From: Paenibacillus sp. 1_12
GTDB taxonomy: Bacteria; Bacillota; Bacilli; Paenibacillales; NBRC-103111
Length of the DNA: 64,000 nt
Direction of reading: 5' to 3'
Assembly (NCBI RefSeq): GCF_900114475.1
Contig: NZ_FOTE01000005.1
Coordinates: forward strand, 124,001 to 188,000
Shown here: positions 1-9,162 of the stretch, in pieces
Numbering within the stretch: the first letter of the stretch is position 1
Layout: every line of letters starts with the position of its first letter
Position numbers and translations under genes: made by a program
Notes under the pieces: generated by a model
Databases searched by the model: none
What the model was told of the DNA's origin: nothing
The model's input: the letters and a program-made list of their open reading frames with translations, nothing else

Positions 1-1172
1 TCTGTTGCTTGATCAAGTAGGGCTTGACGGCTTGCAAATACTTCTTGCCCGCCATTCAATGTAAATAATTGACCATTTTTCACCCACGTTGCCATATAAT
101 TAACATACCTTCCTGTGCTAATTGTCGTAACAATAACATCAAGGTTATTCAGTTTTAATTTCTCCGACTGACCGTTAGTAACGACTGGCAGCGGAACGGT
201 TCCCCCGCTTAGCACATTCGTTTGCTGCAGGCTTTCCTTCAAACTATCAGGCAAAAGTGGGAAGTGAAGAACTGCATCATACGCTTCGGCTAACGGGATT
301 CCTGGATCTACGATGAGAACCGGTACCGGCTGCTGTGTAAATGAGTAACCTGGGCGTTCCTTTGCACTTGTATAAATATGCACGGATTCACCAATTTCAA
401 GCGTGATCGGCTTACCGTCAATCGATTGTGGAAGCAGCTTTTTGGCTCCCAGGCGACTCATGGTTTTGTTCACTTCATCTACCTTCAGCTTGAGTGTAAT
501 TGCATTGGATGGGGAGATATGCAGCTTTTGCTCCTTGGCATCCCAATCCTTTGGAACAACGATACTGCGTCCCAGCAGCTTGGAGCCTTCAACAGCAGTC
601 AGATCGCCCGATTTATTGCCAGAAACCTGTGTAAAGTCACCAAACTTATTGACGGATTCACGAGTTTCTCCTTTAGTGGCACTGTAAAAAAGCTGCAAAT
701 CATTTTCATCCACAACAGTAATCTGCTGCATACGGAATTTGTTCAATATGGAGGCAAGCGCCTCATTTCCTATTGGTGTAGCGATAACGCCAACCAATAG
801 GCATGCTGCTGTTGCGATGCAAATTCGTTTATTGTTGCGGCGTACCCAACTGCTGAAGGCTCCTGCACGTTTTTGCATCTTCATTTCCCCAGTCGATCGC
901 ATGACATCCGACTCATTCAAAGCTGTTTGAATGGTGTTTAGTGGCGTTTGTATCGCTTGTCCTCCTGTAAGCGTCTGAGCCTGTTGAGTTTCCTGCTCAT
1001 ACCCCTCTGCAGCTTCCTGACTACGATCAACTGCTGCTCTTTGCCCTAAAAGCAACCATTCCGGTTGTTCGTCCTCTTCTTCAAGGGCTGCTTGCAGCCT
1101 CGCCCAGGCAGCGTTCGTCATTTCCTGTTCATCCTTCGGATCATTCGCTTTGGATGGTTTGAATCTTGTCAA
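1..1172 (-). CDS. Probable membrane anti-sigma factor (C-terminus cut by window edge)
   Basis: The frame is open from a TTG codon at 1172 to the left edge, about 390 codons, with an AAGGAGG site at 1182-1188 that fixes this start. A charged, Gln/Glu-rich cytoplasmic part (residues 1-115) precedes one membrane segment (about 117-134, core CIATAACLLVGVIA). A long extracellular region follows, with no zinc-finger anti-sigma motif. It lies 84 nt downstream of an ECF sigma gene in the same direction. Paired sigma/membrane-protein genes of this kind usually encode the sigma factor and its anti-sigma factor; that role is inferred from layout and topology only. No family was recognised for the extracellular part. 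Confidence 0.6.
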   Translation of the reverse strand, partial: MTRFKPSKANDPKDEQEMTNAAWARLQAALEEEDEQPEWLLLGQRAAVDRSQEAAEGYEQETQQAQTLTGGQAIQTPLNTIQTALNESDVMRSTGEMKMQKRAGAFSSWVRRNNKRICIATAACLLVGVIATPIGNEALASILNKFRMQQITVVDENDLQLFYSATKGETRESVNKFGDFTQVSGNKSGDLTAVEGSKLLGRSIVVPKDWDAKEQKLHISPSNAITLKLKVDEVNKTMSRLGAKKLLPQSIDGKPITLEIGESVHIYTSAKERPGYSFTQQPVPVLIVDPGIPLAEAYDAVLHFPLLPDSLKESLQQTNVLSGGTVPLPVVTNGQSEKLKLNNLDVIVTTISTGRYVNYMATWVKNGQLFTLNGGQEVFASRQALLDQAT

Positions 1173-1256
1173 CAGCTTTCGCCTCCTTGATAGTTCACAT
1201 TTCTAGATTTTCTGTTCAATAAATTATGCTTTTATGGATTATCCTTCAACCTTCAA

Positions 1257-1772
1257 TCAGGTATGCGTACGTGCTTCTGCGTGTCGTTTAAGCTTGGCGG
1301 TTGCCCTGTTTAACAAAGTTCCTACGAGCGGCGGATTTACTTGCAACTGCTCTGCTATTTCAGCATAACTATATCCGGAGTAGCGAAGCAGCAGCGCACT
1401 GCGGTCACGCTCAGACAGCTGATCCAGCCAATCACGAACTTCCTCCTGATCCAACTGGCGAATAAAGGTCTGTTCGTTCGATGCACTCAGTTGTTCGGTA
1501 GTCTGCATATACTGCTCTTGTTTTTCCTGGAGCTTTCGCTCACGTGCTTGTTTATTCAAATAATCGTAACCAATACGAGTCAGCACACGATGCAGCCATG
1601 CACCAATAACTTTTGGCTCCTCAGGTGGATTGCGATACAATCTGAGAAAAACCTCCTGTGCCAAGTCCTCTGCTATAGCTTCGTCACGCACAAGTGCCAC
1701 CAGCTTTCGGCGCACAGACGGATAATGGGTATGAAAAACTTCTTTAAAGTAATCGTTTGTAGGATGTTGCAA
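1257..1772 (-). CDS. ECF-type RNA polymerase sigma factor
   Basis: A 171-residue sigma-70 family protein that would direct RNA polymerase to a small regulon. Region 2 is visible around residues 25-75 (DLAQEVFLRLYRNP, then WLHRVLTRIGYDYLNK). Region 4 lies around 115-165 (LSERDRSALLLRYSGYSYAE, then a helix-turn-helix ending LLNRATAKLKR). Length and two-domain layout are normal for ECF factors. The start is TTG at 1772 with AAAGGAGG 8 nt upstream; no ATG is better placed. The following gene looks like its membrane anti-sigma factor. The protein may be the one often called SigX in Paenibacillus, but that could not be settled from sequence alone. Confidence 0.88.
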   Translation of the reverse strand: MQHPTNDYFKEVFHTHYPSVRRKLVALVRDEAIAEDLAQEVFLRLYRNPPEEPKVIGAWLHRVLTRIGYDYLNKQARERKLQEKQEQYMQTTEQLSASNEQTFIRQLDQEEVRDWLDQLSERDRSALLLRYSGYSYAEIAEQLQVNPPLVGTLLNRATAKLKRHAEARTHT

Positions 1773-1788
1773 TCGATTATCCTCCTTT

Positions 1789-2071
1789 CAGCTGCAGCTA
1801 TATATAAGACGAGCGCCAAGCTTAATTTGTATCCATTCTTCAAAAAACAAATAAAGTATCGCTCACCTCAGCCTGAGCTGATCTTGCACATGATGATAAG
1901 TAACGCCAAACAGACTCCTCTGTCAAAGAGCAGCCTGCTGTGAGTGCTTATAGAAAAATCACCATGTATTATACATAACCATTTCATACAATTACAAGAT
2001 ATCGTATTGATGTATTAGTTACTATACCTTTTATTGAATCGCTATTCATGCCTTAATCCTGCGTTTTTTCC
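1789..2071. other. Intergenic region without recognised element
   Basis: This AT-rich stretch lies between the sigma gene and the nitroreductase gene. No convincing ECF promoter (AAC then CGT at 16-17 nt) was found directly upstream of the sigma gene, and no strong terminator hairpin follows the nitroreductase. Both must have some control signal here, but none is called. Confidence 0.4.
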
Positions 2072-2671
2072 TTATTCATTTGATATCCAAACGGTTTTAG
2101 ACGCATAAGACTCCCTTTTGCCTATAGGCTGACGCATATCCGGATAACCAATATAGATGAGACCTACCAGCTCTTCCGACTCGGTAAGTCCAAAGGCCTG
2201 CTTCATACGATTGTGATACATCGGATCACCTGAACGCCAAACTGCGCCTAAACCCAAAGCATGTGCAGCAAGCAGCATATTTTGTGCAGCTGAATGGGCA
2301 GCAGCAAACTCCTCCATTCGGTTAACCTTAGGCGATGTGGATGGGGATACGGCAATTGCGATTACCAGCGGAGCACGAAAAGCCTTCGCTCTTGACTTGC
2401 TTCGAATCGACTCCAGCTCCTCGGGTTCCAGTCCTTGAGCATCCTCTGTAGCAATATCCGCATAAGCTTGACCCAGCACACCTCTACCTTCACCTGTCAG
2501 CACAAAAAAACGCCAAGGTTCTGTCATATGGTGACTAGGCGCCCAGGCAGCCACTTCGAGCAATAGTTCAATCTGTTCGCGATCAATCGGATCCTGCTTA
2601 ACTCTCCCGATACTGCGCCTTTCTCGAATTGCTTCCCATATGTTCATCGAAATTTCGATCGATTGTTTCAT
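2072..2671 (-). CDS. Nitroreductase family protein (YdjA-like)
   Basis: A 199-residue FMN-dependent nitroreductase, a soluble NAD(P)H oxidoreductase family with broad substrates. The N-terminus carries the family signature RERRSIGR at about 12-19 (FMN phosphate contact), then APSHHMTEPWRFFVLTGEGR. ALGLGAVWRSG and the C-terminal IGYPD are also typical. The start is ATG at 2671 with AAGGGAGGA 7 nt upstream. An in-frame ATG at 2728 exists but lacks a good ribosome site. A consensus sigma-A promoter overlapped by a Fur box lies upstream, so the gene is probably iron-repressed. The physiological substrate is unknown. Confidence 0.88.
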   Translation of the reverse strand: MKQSIEISMNIWEAIRERRSIGRVKQDPIDREQIELLLEVAAWAPSHHMTEPWRFFVLTGEGRGVLGQAYADIATEDAQGLEPEELESIRSKSRAKAFRAPLVIAIAVSPSTSPKVNRMEEFAAAHSAAQNMLLAAHALGLGAVWRSGDPMYHNRMKQAFGLTESEELVGLIYIGYPDMRQPIGKRESYASKTVWISNE

Positions 2672-2749
2672 CTTAAATCCTCCCTTAATATGTAAACTCG
2701 ATTTTGCAAACCTCTTAGCTGGCACCATGAAGGAATCAGCACCTTCATT

Positions 2750-2764
2750 TGAGAATGATTATCA
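2750..2764 (-). promoter_or_regulatory. Fur box overlapping the transcription start of the nitroreductase gene
   Basis: The 15 bases TGAGAATGATTATCA match the 7-1-7 Fur consensus (TGATAATNATTATCA) at all but one defined position. The site starts about 9 nt downstream of a strong -10 box, where bound Fur would block transcription initiation. Iron repression is inferred from position and match. Confidence 0.8.
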
Positions 2765-2773
2765 ATATAATCT

Positions 2774-2802
2774 ATTATATAAGTCCTATCCTTATAATTC
2801 AA
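2774..2802 (-). promoter_or_regulatory. Sigma-A promoter of the nitroreductase gene
   Basis: On the minus strand TTGAAT (2797-2802) is followed by a 17-nt spacer and a perfect TATAAT (2774-2779). The predicted start of transcription falls at about 2767, immediately before or within the Fur box, about 100 nt upstream of the ATG. Confidence 0.8.
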
Positions 2803-2847
2803 CCGTTATCTATAGCTAACGCTCTCCAAAGATTACTTCTCATATTT

Positions 2848-2886
2848 AAAAAAAAAACCGCCGCTCTCCAAATGAAAGCGACGGCT
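2848..2886 (-). terminator. Intrinsic terminator after the RlmI-type methyltransferase gene
   Basis: On the minus strand GCCGTCGCT and AGCGGCGG form a GC-rich stem around a short loop, followed by nine T residues. It starts about 10 nt after the methyltransferase stop codon. Confidence 0.85.
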
Positions 2887-2896
2887 TATATTCATC

Positions 2897-4270
2897 TTAT
2901 TTACTTCTCACTTCAAAGATAGCAAACTTCAAATAATGACCTTCATCTACACCCAGTATACGCGGGTGATCTTTGCCTGCTGCCCGAAACTCAATCAACC
3001 TAAGAATTTTTTTAGCGTCCACTGCCGCTGCATGAATAGCTTCAAGAAATAAATCCGGTTTCATATGATAGGAACAGCTTGCTGTAACGAGATATCCACC
3101 TTCATTGACAAGCTTCATCCCGTGCAGGTTGATATCCTTATATCCCCTGATTGCACCTTCGACAGCGGTTCTTGTCTTGGCAAAGGCAGGTGGATCCAAA
3201 ATGACGACATCCCAGGTTCGACCGCCTGACTGCAGTGGTTGAGAAGTATCAAGCTTCTTGCGATCGGCAAGAGACCTCTCCTGCCGATCATCCAATCCCT
3301 TCGTCTGTGTGCGCAAATATTCAAATGCATCGGCGACCACGAACTCCACACGATCCTCGAATCCATTAAGCTGGACATTGTTTCGGGCACTTTCTATCGC
3401 ATGCTCGGAAATGTCTAGGCAGGTTACTTTCTTGGCGCCATATTTGCAAGCATTCAAGGTAAAACTGCCTGTATGGGAGAAGCACTCCAATACCGTCGCA
3501 CCATCCCAGAGGGGAAAGGTTACAGCTTTGCCGTTGGCATTGACTGGAGTCTTCACAAGCGCACCAGAGCCATCCGGGTCAGGCAGTTCCTTTAATTCGA
3601 TGCCGCTGCGCTTACCCCAGCCAACCATCAATGGGGCTATAGCCGCACGGTTTTCGCGCTGATCGAAGAAATAGCCGGTTTTTTGGCCCTCCATAATGTC
3701 GATCTCCAAGCTCAGCCCATTTTCCATGATTCGAACATGTCTTGGACACTCGCCATACAATAAGCCTTTTTGCTGCTGTAATCCCTCCAGTTCGCGGACT
3801 GACACATCACTGCGTTCATAAATCCCTGATGGTTGAACGACTTCAACCAAAGCAGAAATGATCTCTTCGCGTACTCGATCCATACCCAGCGTCAGCAGTT
3901 GGACGACAAGAACATCCTCAAAACGGTCCACGATCAGCCCTGGCAGCCTGTCCGCTTCTCCATATACAAGTCTGTACGAACGTGCACCGGGCACAAAACG
4001 CTCTCGATGCTCCAAACAAATTTTAAATTTCTCTACAAAAAAAGCATGCGTCATTTTCTCCAGCGGTTCATACGAAACGATCCTCACCACGATTTGCGAG
4101 GATGGGTTCCAATAGCCAGTAGCCAGATATTGTCCGTTATGCGCATGTACAGAAAGCAATTGACCTGCAACAGGCTCGCCTTCGGTTCGTTCTACTTCGG
4201 ACTGAAAAATCCACGGATGTCCCGCTTCAAGCCGTTTTTTACGTTTTTTATCCAAATATACGGCAGCCAT
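2897..4270 (-). CDS. Class I SAM-dependent rRNA methyltransferase, RlmI/RlmK family
   Basis: A 457-residue protein. An N-terminal PUA RNA-binding domain (about 1-75, YLDKKRKKRLEAGHPWIFQS) is followed by a central EEHEE-like region and a Rossmann methyltransferase domain. Motif I is LECFSHTGSFTLNACKYGA; the catalytic-type motif is ILDPPAFAK, and TASCSYHM follows. Family members methylate C5 of a 23S rRNA cytosine. It is about 60 residues longer than RlmI, with extra segments before motif I and near the middle of the methyltransferase domain (about 325-350). The start is ATG at 4270, with AGGAGG 6 nt upstream; an in-frame upstream start lacks one. It is 43 nt downstream of deoC. Confidence 0.85.
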   Translation of the reverse strand: MAAVYLDKKRKKRLEAGHPWIFQSEVERTEGEPVAGQLLSVHAHNGQYLATGYWNPSSQIVVRIVSYEPLEKMTHAFFVEKFKICLEHRERFVPGARSYRLVYGEADRLPGLIVDRFEDVLVVQLLTLGMDRVREEIISALVEVVQPSGIYERSDVSVRELEGLQQQKGLLYGECPRHVRIMENGLSLEIDIMEGQKTGYFFDQRENRAAIAPLMVGWGKRSGIELKELPDPDGSGALVKTPVNANGKAVTFPLWDGATVLECFSHTGSFTLNACKYGAKKVTCLDISEHAIESARNNVQLNGFEDRVEFVVADAFEYLRTQTKGLDDRQERSLADRKKLDTSQPLQSGGRTWDVVILDPPAFAKTRTAVEGAIRGYKDINLHGMKLVNEGGYLVTASCSYHMKPDLFLEAIHAAAVDAKKILRLIEFRAAGKDHPRILGVDEGHYLKFAIFEVRSK

Positions 4271-4313
4271 TCGGGGCCTCCTGTTCCTGAATACATCTGT
4301 TATCATTGATTAG

Positions 4314-5012
4314 TTAATAAGACGACGAGCTTGAAGTTCCTTTCATAATTGCAACACCAGAGCTGGTTCCCAAACGTGTTGCTCCAGCCTCGATCATGTT
4401 CAGAGCTGTTTCCAAATCACGGACAGCACCGGAAGCCTTTACCCCTATAGACGCCGATACGTTTGCACGCATCAAGCGGATATCCTCAACCAAAGCGCCA
4501 CCAGCTCCAAATCCAGTTGAAGTTTTTACATAATGCGCTCCCGCTTCTTCAGAAAGTCGGCAGGCTGTGATCTTTTGCTGCTCATTCAAAAAGCCTGTTT
4601 CAAAAATCACCTTCACGATAGCGCGGCCCTCTACTGCCTTCACCACGCCGCGGATATCCTCACGAACTGCGTCCTCGTTACCTTCAAGCAATTGTCCAAC
4701 CTGCAGTACCATATCGATTTCTGAAGCACCAGCCTCAACCGCTTTGGCTGCTTCGTATGCCTTGACTGCTGGATCGCTTGCACCTAATGGAAAGCCGCAT
4801 ACCACACTGATCCCCACACTGCTTCCTGCGAGTGCTTTTTTACAAAAAGGCACCCAAACCCCGTTCACACAAACACTGTAAAAACCATACTCCATCGCTT
4901 CTTCACATAGCTTTTGCACAGCTGAGGACGTAGCGTCAGCTTTTAAAAGCGTATGATCGATATAAGACGGCAATTGCTTTTGATCAAATTGAAACCCTTC
5001 TTTTCCGCTCAT
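4314..5012 (-). CDS. deoC: Deoxyribose-phosphate aldolase
   Basis: A 232-residue class I aldolase that splits 2-deoxyribose 5-phosphate into glyceraldehyde 3-phosphate and acetaldehyde in deoxynucleoside catabolism. The N-terminus YIDHTLLKADAT, the Schiff-base lysine motif YVKTSTGFG, the second lysine motif GVKASG and the phosphate-binding end GTSSGVAIM all match the DeoC family. It would act in the cytoplasm. The start is taken at ATG 5012 behind a GGGGTGG site; a GTG at 5021 lies too close to that site. No deo operon partners (phosphorylases, pdp) are adjacent, so it appears to be a detached copy. Confidence 0.93.
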   Translation of the reverse strand: MSGKEGFQFDQKQLPSYIDHTLLKADATSSAVQKLCEEAMEYGFYSVCVNGVWVPFCKKALAGSSVGISVVCGFPLGASDPAVKAYEAAKAVEAGASEIDMVLQVGQLLEGNEDAVREDIRGVVKAVEGRAIVKVIFETGFLNEQQKITACRLSEEAGAHYVKTSTGFGAGGALVEDIRLMRANVSASIGVKASGAVRDLETALNMIEAGATRLGTSSGVAIMKGTSSSSSY

Positions 5013-5116
5013 GCAATCCACCCCGGTTTCTTATAAAATGTTTTAGAAAAAAGAAAGACTTCACTCTTATACCAGAATGAAATCCTCCGTTCTATCTGCA
5101 TGCTCAAATACTTACC

Positions 5117-6451
5117 TTAACCGATAGCCCGTACTATTTCCGGCCTTTGCACCAGTTCCCCGCGACATTCGTTGACTCCGGCTTCCACAATCTTAACTTG
5201 ACAAATAGTACCGATGGACTCCTTGCTGCCTTCATACACAACCTGCAAATAGTTGTCCGAATAACCCATAATGATGCTATCTGCCCGGCCTTTATTGCCG
5301 TTCTCCGGAATTACATCCAATACATGACCGACGAACTTCTGTGCATAGGTCAATTGCATGTGCTCAGACAAATCAATCAGCTCATGGACACGAGTATTTT
5401 TCAACTCTTCATCCACTTGATCCTCCATGCGAGCAGCAGGCGTTCCCGTTCTTTGGGAATAAGGGAACACGTGCATTTCGGAGAACTGCATCTGCTCCAT
5501 AAACCGTTTGCCATTCATGAACATTTCGTCCGTCTCACCAGGGAAACCAACAATCACATCCGTAGTAATCGCGACGTCTGGCATAATTTCACGAATTCGT
5601 CTAATCTTCTCACCAAACTCAGCGGTTGTATATTTACGGCGCATTCTCGCCAACACCTGATCATCGCCGGCTTGAAGCGGAATATGCAGGTGACGGCACA
5701 TTTTGTCCGAGTTTTTCAATACATCCAGCACTTCATCCGTGATTTGGCTCGCTTCAATGGAAGAGATACGAATGCGTTTCAGCCCTTGTACCTTGTCCAA
5801 ATCCCAGAGCAGCTTCGCCAGACTGTAATTCTCAATATCCTCACCATAGCCGCCCGTATGGATACCTGTCAGCACAATCTCCTGATACCCTGCATCAACA
5901 AGCATTCTGGCCTGCTTCAACACACTCTGCGGCTCTCTGCTGCGCATGAGTCCACGCGACCAAGGGATAATACAGAACGTACAGAAGTTGTTGCAGCCCT
6001 CCTGAATTTTTAGAAAAGCTCTGGTGTGATCCGCAAAATCCGGTACATCCAGCTCTTCGAACTGACGGGTTTTCATAATATTGCGAACCGCATTAATCGG
6101 CTGACGCTCCTGAACCAGCTGCTGCACATACGGTATGATTTTATCCCGATCCTGCGTACCAATGACCAAATCAACACCCGGTATCGCCAAAATTTCCGCA
6201 GGAGACGTTTGTGCATAACAGCCAGTTACAGCAACAATGGCTTCAGGATTACGTCGAATCGCACGTCGGATCATCTGTCTACTTTTTTTATCGCCCGTAT
6301 TGGTTACCGTACAAGTATTAATGACATATATGTCTGCGGAAGCTTCAAAATCAATCTGCTCATAGCCTTCGTGCTTAAATAGCTGCCAGATCGCTTCCGT
6401 ATCATAAAAATTCACTTTACAGCCTAATGTATGAAATGCTACTGTAGGCAT
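5117..6451 (-). CDS. mtaB: tRNA (N6-threonylcarbamoyladenosine(37)-C2)-methylthiotransferase MtaB
   Basis: A 444-residue radical-SAM methylthiotransferase (yqeV type) that converts t6A37 to ms2t6A37 in ANN-decoding tRNAs. The N-terminal domain shows three cluster cysteines (HTLGCKVN at 7-14, INTCTV, VTGCYAQ). The radical-SAM core has CNNFCTFC. A C-terminal TRAM-like domain follows (about 375-440). The start is ATG at 6451, with GGGAGG inside the last codons of rsmE. The two genes are separated by only 2 nt, so translation is probably coupled, as in the conserved dnaJ-prmA-rsmE-mtaB order. Confidence 0.94.
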   Translation of the reverse strand: MPTVAFHTLGCKVNFYDTEAIWQLFKHEGYEQIDFEASADIYVINTCTVTNTGDKKSRQMIRRAIRRNPEAIVAVTGCYAQTSPAEILAIPGVDLVIGTQDRDKIIPYVQQLVQERQPINAVRNIMKTRQFEELDVPDFADHTRAFLKIQEGCNNFCTFCIIPWSRGLMRSREPQSVLKQARMLVDAGYQEIVLTGIHTGGYGEDIENYSLAKLLWDLDKVQGLKRIRISSIEASQITDEVLDVLKNSDKMCRHLHIPLQAGDDQVLARMRRKYTTAEFGEKIRRIREIMPDVAITTDVIVGFPGETDEMFMNGKRFMEQMQFSEMHVFPYSQRTGTPAARMEDQVDEELKNTRVHELIDLSEHMQLTYAQKFVGHVLDVIPENGNKGRADSIIMGYSDNYLQVVYEGSKESIGTICQVKIVEAGVNECRGELVQRPEIVRAIG

Positions 6452-6453
6452 TC

Positions 6454-7230
6454 TCAAATTCCTCCCATCTCACCGGATTCGTACAAAATACAGGTTAAGC
6501 CGACCATCGCAGCCGTTTCTGTTCGCAAAATACGTTTTCCCAAGCTGATCGAACGGCACCCTGCCGCCTCCGCTGCTTCAATCTCTCGTTCACTAAAGCC
6601 ACCCTCTGGCCCTACAATGAGCAGCAGCTTTATTTTGTTAGTTCCAGTCCCATCTTCGTGTCTATTGGACAAGGCCGCTTGAATTTGCTGTCTCAGCTGC
6701 AAGCCATTTTCTTTCTCATAACAAATCCAGGCCGCATCAGCCAATTCAGCCTGCTGAAGCAAAGCTTTCCAGGATAAAGGAGTGTCCACTACGGGAACAC
6801 GATTGCGATGGGCCTGCTCAGCCGCTTCCTTGGCAATTTTTTGCCAGCGTTCAACACGCTTACCTTCTTTTTTGGCATCAAGCTGGACTACCGTCCGTTC
6901 CGATATAAAAGGAATGAACCGGGCAGCACCGATTTCCGTACCTTTTTGGATAACGGTCTCCATCTTATCGCCCTTTGGCAAGCTTTGCGCAATCCATACT
7001 TCAACGTCTGCCTCATGGTTCATCGGCAGCAGTTCAATAATATCCGCTATGACTTGATCTTTATCCAACTGCCGAATACGCACTAAGGCCTCACGGCTTT
7101 CACCATCGCTGACGATAACCTGCTCGCCTTCTTTTGCCCGCATAACTCTGACCAAATGATGGGCGTCATCGCCGGAAATCGTAACCATGGATTCAGTAAA
7201 CTGCTCAGGTGCAATAAAATAACGCTGCAT
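6454..7230 (-). CDS. rsmE: 16S rRNA (uracil(1498)-N(3))-methyltransferase RsmE
   Basis: A 258-residue SPOUT-class methyltransferase. An N-terminal PUA-like domain (MQRYFIAPEQF, then GDDAHHLVRVMRAKEG) leads to a knotted C-terminal domain with the SAM-binding signature LLIVGPEGGFSEREI and SLGKRILRTETA. It methylates U1498 in the decoding region of 16S rRNA. Length is normal for the family. Its last codons supply the ribosome binding site of mtaB. Confidence 0.94.
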   Translation of the reverse strand: MQRYFIAPEQFTESMVTISGDDAHHLVRVMRAKEGEQVIVSDGESREALVRIRQLDKDQVIADIIELLPMNHEADVEVWIAQSLPKGDKMETVIQKGTEIGAARFIPFISERTVVQLDAKKEGKRVERWQKIAKEAAEQAHRNRVPVVDTPLSWKALLQQAELADAAWICYEKENGLQLRQQIQAALSNRHEDGTGTNKIKLLLIVGPEGGFSEREIEAAEAAGCRSISLGKRILRTETAAMVGLTCILYESGEMGGI

Positions 7231-7314
7231 GTGCTTCTCTACTTTCTATTTTACAAAATATCAACCTACATCATACTATGATTAGCTGCAAAAATCTACA
7301 CTATTCGACCTCGG

Positions 7315-8007
7315 TTACATGCGCAGCACAGCGCCTCCAAAGATGTGTACGGCAACCCAATTAAATGCAGCAAGAATGGTCCATTGAAATTCAAATATCG
7401 GTCCAATCGTCACATTCCGAATCGGCGGTATAAAGAACATAAGCAGGATTGCGTAAAACAGCCATTGCTGATAGGATCTCATCTTTTCCGCCCAAGTACG
7501 CGGCAGCAGATCCTCCAAAATCCGGTAACCATCAAGCGGCGGAAAAGGAATCAGATTCAGAATGAACAGGAAAATATTTTGCATGATCATCAGGCTGAAA
7601 AATAATTTAATGGCTTTTACCGTTCCGACAGAAAAACCGTCAATGACATGACCCTGAAGCAGCGCGTAAAATATGATTAAACTGATGAAAGCCAGCACCA
7701 AATTGCTCAACGGACCTACCAGAGAAACAATAATGCCCATGACCCGCGGACTTTTGAAACGGGCTCGATTGACGAGTACCGGCTTCGCCCAGCCCACACC
7801 GATCACAAGGAAAAAGATCATCCCCAGCCAATCGATATGTGACCGCGGATTCAGTGTTACCCTGCCCATAGAACGAGGTGTCTCATCTCCAAAACGGGTT
7901 GCAACGATCGCATGGGAAAATTCGTGAACCGTAAAGCCTATTAATAAAACAAGGAAAACAAATGGCATTTGATCAACAGGAAATGCTAAAAAATTACTAA
8001 AATCCAT
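7315..8007 (-). CDS. Site-2 protease family membrane protein (peptidase M50)
   Basis: A 230-residue polytopic membrane protein with the zinc-metalloprotease motif HEFSH (HExxH, about residues 28-32) in the first membrane helix. A second conserved motif, FPPLDGYRILEDLLP, supplies the third metal ligand and is close to the classical NPxPPLDG. About five to six hydrophobic segments are visible. It lacks the PDZ domain of RseP, so it belongs to the short YwhC-like group, whose substrates are mostly unknown. The start is ATG at 8007, with AGGTGA upstream, 8 nt after prmA. The prmA - S2P - rsmE order suggests co-transcription. Confidence 0.85.
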   Translation of the reverse strand: MDFSNFLAFPVDQMPFVFLVLLIGFTVHEFSHAIVATRFGDETPRSMGRVTLNPRSHIDWLGMIFFLVIGVGWAKPVLVNRARFKSPRVMGIIVSLVGPLSNLVLAFISLIIFYALLQGHVIDGFSVGTVKAIKLFFSLMIMQNIFLFILNLIPFPPLDGYRILEDLLPRTWAEKMRSYQQWLFYAILLMFFIPPIRNVTIGPIFEFQWTILAAFNWVAVHIFGGAVLRM

Positions 8008-8015
8008 ATACTCAC

Positions 8016-8999
8016 CTACAGCTTTCTAGCTATTATAACGACCCAGTCTTGGTCCTCAACCCGTTCTGTAACGGTAAAGCCGACGGCTGTAAGTCCTTGC
8101 TCCACAAGCTCTGCTTTGCTGCTGATCACACCGGAAACGACATAAACGCCTCCTTGCTCCAATACATCATACACTTCCTGAACGAACAAAAGAATAATTT
8201 CAGCCAAAATATTGGCAACTACGACCTGTACAGGTACACGTACACCAAGAGCTGAGGCTTTTTCAATGTCACCTGATGCACTCTCATTCAAAACCTGAAG
8301 CAAATCACTTTGCTTGACCGTAATTCGATTTGCAAGGCCATTAAGCGTCGTGTTATCCAAGGCACTCTCTACCGCAACAGGGTCCAAATCGACTGCTAGC
8401 ACATGGCGAGCACCCAGCTTGGCCGCAGCTATCGATAGTATGCCTGAACCCGTTCCGACATCAATTACATCGTCGCCTTCTTTGATCACGGTTTCCAATG
8501 CACGCAGGCACAGTGAGGTTGTTGCATGAGTTCCCGTTCCAAAGGCCATTCCCGGATCTAGCTCAATGATCAGCTCTTCTGCTTCCGGTGTATATTCCTC
8601 CCAGGTCGGCTTTATCGTCAGACGCTCGGAAATCCGCACTGGCTTAAAATATTGTTTCCACGCATCCGCCCAATCCTCATCATCAACTTCCTTCAGCCCG
8701 AAAGTCGGATTACCCGTGTCAATATCATACTCGCTTAATTGAGCCACGGACGCCTGCAGCTTTTCCATCACATCTGCCATATCAACATCTTTGGAAAAGT
8801 ACCCCTGAATCACCGCAAATCCCTCCGGAATATCATTCAAAGGCCGATCATACAGCTGCCCGAACGATGTATCCCGTTCTTTGTTCAACGTCCCCGACTC
8901 TTCAATCGATACGCCTCCAGCACCTAACTCATGAATAAAATTTGAAACCATTTCAATTGCCTCTTCGGTTGTATTAACCGTTACCTCATGCCACCGCAT
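8016..8999 (-). CDS. prmA: Ribosomal protein L11 methyltransferase
   Basis: A 327-residue enzyme that trimethylates ribosomal protein L11. The N-terminal substrate-recognition domain (MRWHEVTVNTTEEAIEMVSN) is followed by the SAM-binding domain with DPGMAFGTGTHATT, DVGTGSGILSIAAAKLGA and VVANILAEII. The start is ATG at 8999, with GGGAGGA 6 nt upstream. The frame stays open for 51 further codons upstream to 9152, but that part does not resemble PrmA and has no ribosome site. Length matches the family (about 310). Confidence 0.94.
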   Translation of the reverse strand: MRWHEVTVNTTEEAIEMVSNFIHELGAGGVSIEESGTLNKERDTSFGQLYDRPLNDIPEGFAVIQGYFSKDVDMADVMEKLQASVAQLSEYDIDTGNPTFGLKEVDDEDWADAWKQYFKPVRISERLTIKPTWEEYTPEAEELIIELDPGMAFGTGTHATTSLCLRALETVIKEGDDVIDVGTGSGILSIAAAKLGARHVLAVDLDPVAVESALDNTTLNGLANRITVKQSDLLQVLNESASGDIEKASALGVRVPVQVVVANILAEIILLFVQEVYDVLEQGGVYVVSGVISSKAELVEQGLTAVGFTVTERVEDQDWVVIIARKL

Positions 9000-9162
9000 G
9001 TTTGAATCCTCCCTTGAGCTTTGCACGGCAAAGCTTTCTTCGTAGAACTGTTCTGTTGTTTGTGTATTGGCAAAACCAGCATCGCAAGCATTATTAGCTT
9101 TAGCTTTGAGCAGCAAATCTCTCGAATGCACATTGTTCCCAGTATACAACACTTCGGCACAA

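Noticed and set aside
1341-1943. 200-codon plus-strand ORF over the first sigma gene
   Set aside because: It is antisense to a clear ECF sigma factor and has no ribosome site or family resemblance.
5147-6013. 288-codon plus-strand ORF opposite mtaB
   Set aside because: It is a shadow of a strongly conserved gene and encodes no recognisable protein.
9000-9152. 51-residue N-terminal extension of PrmA
   Set aside because: A strong ribosome site precedes the ATG at 8999, where the family homology begins; the extension has neither.
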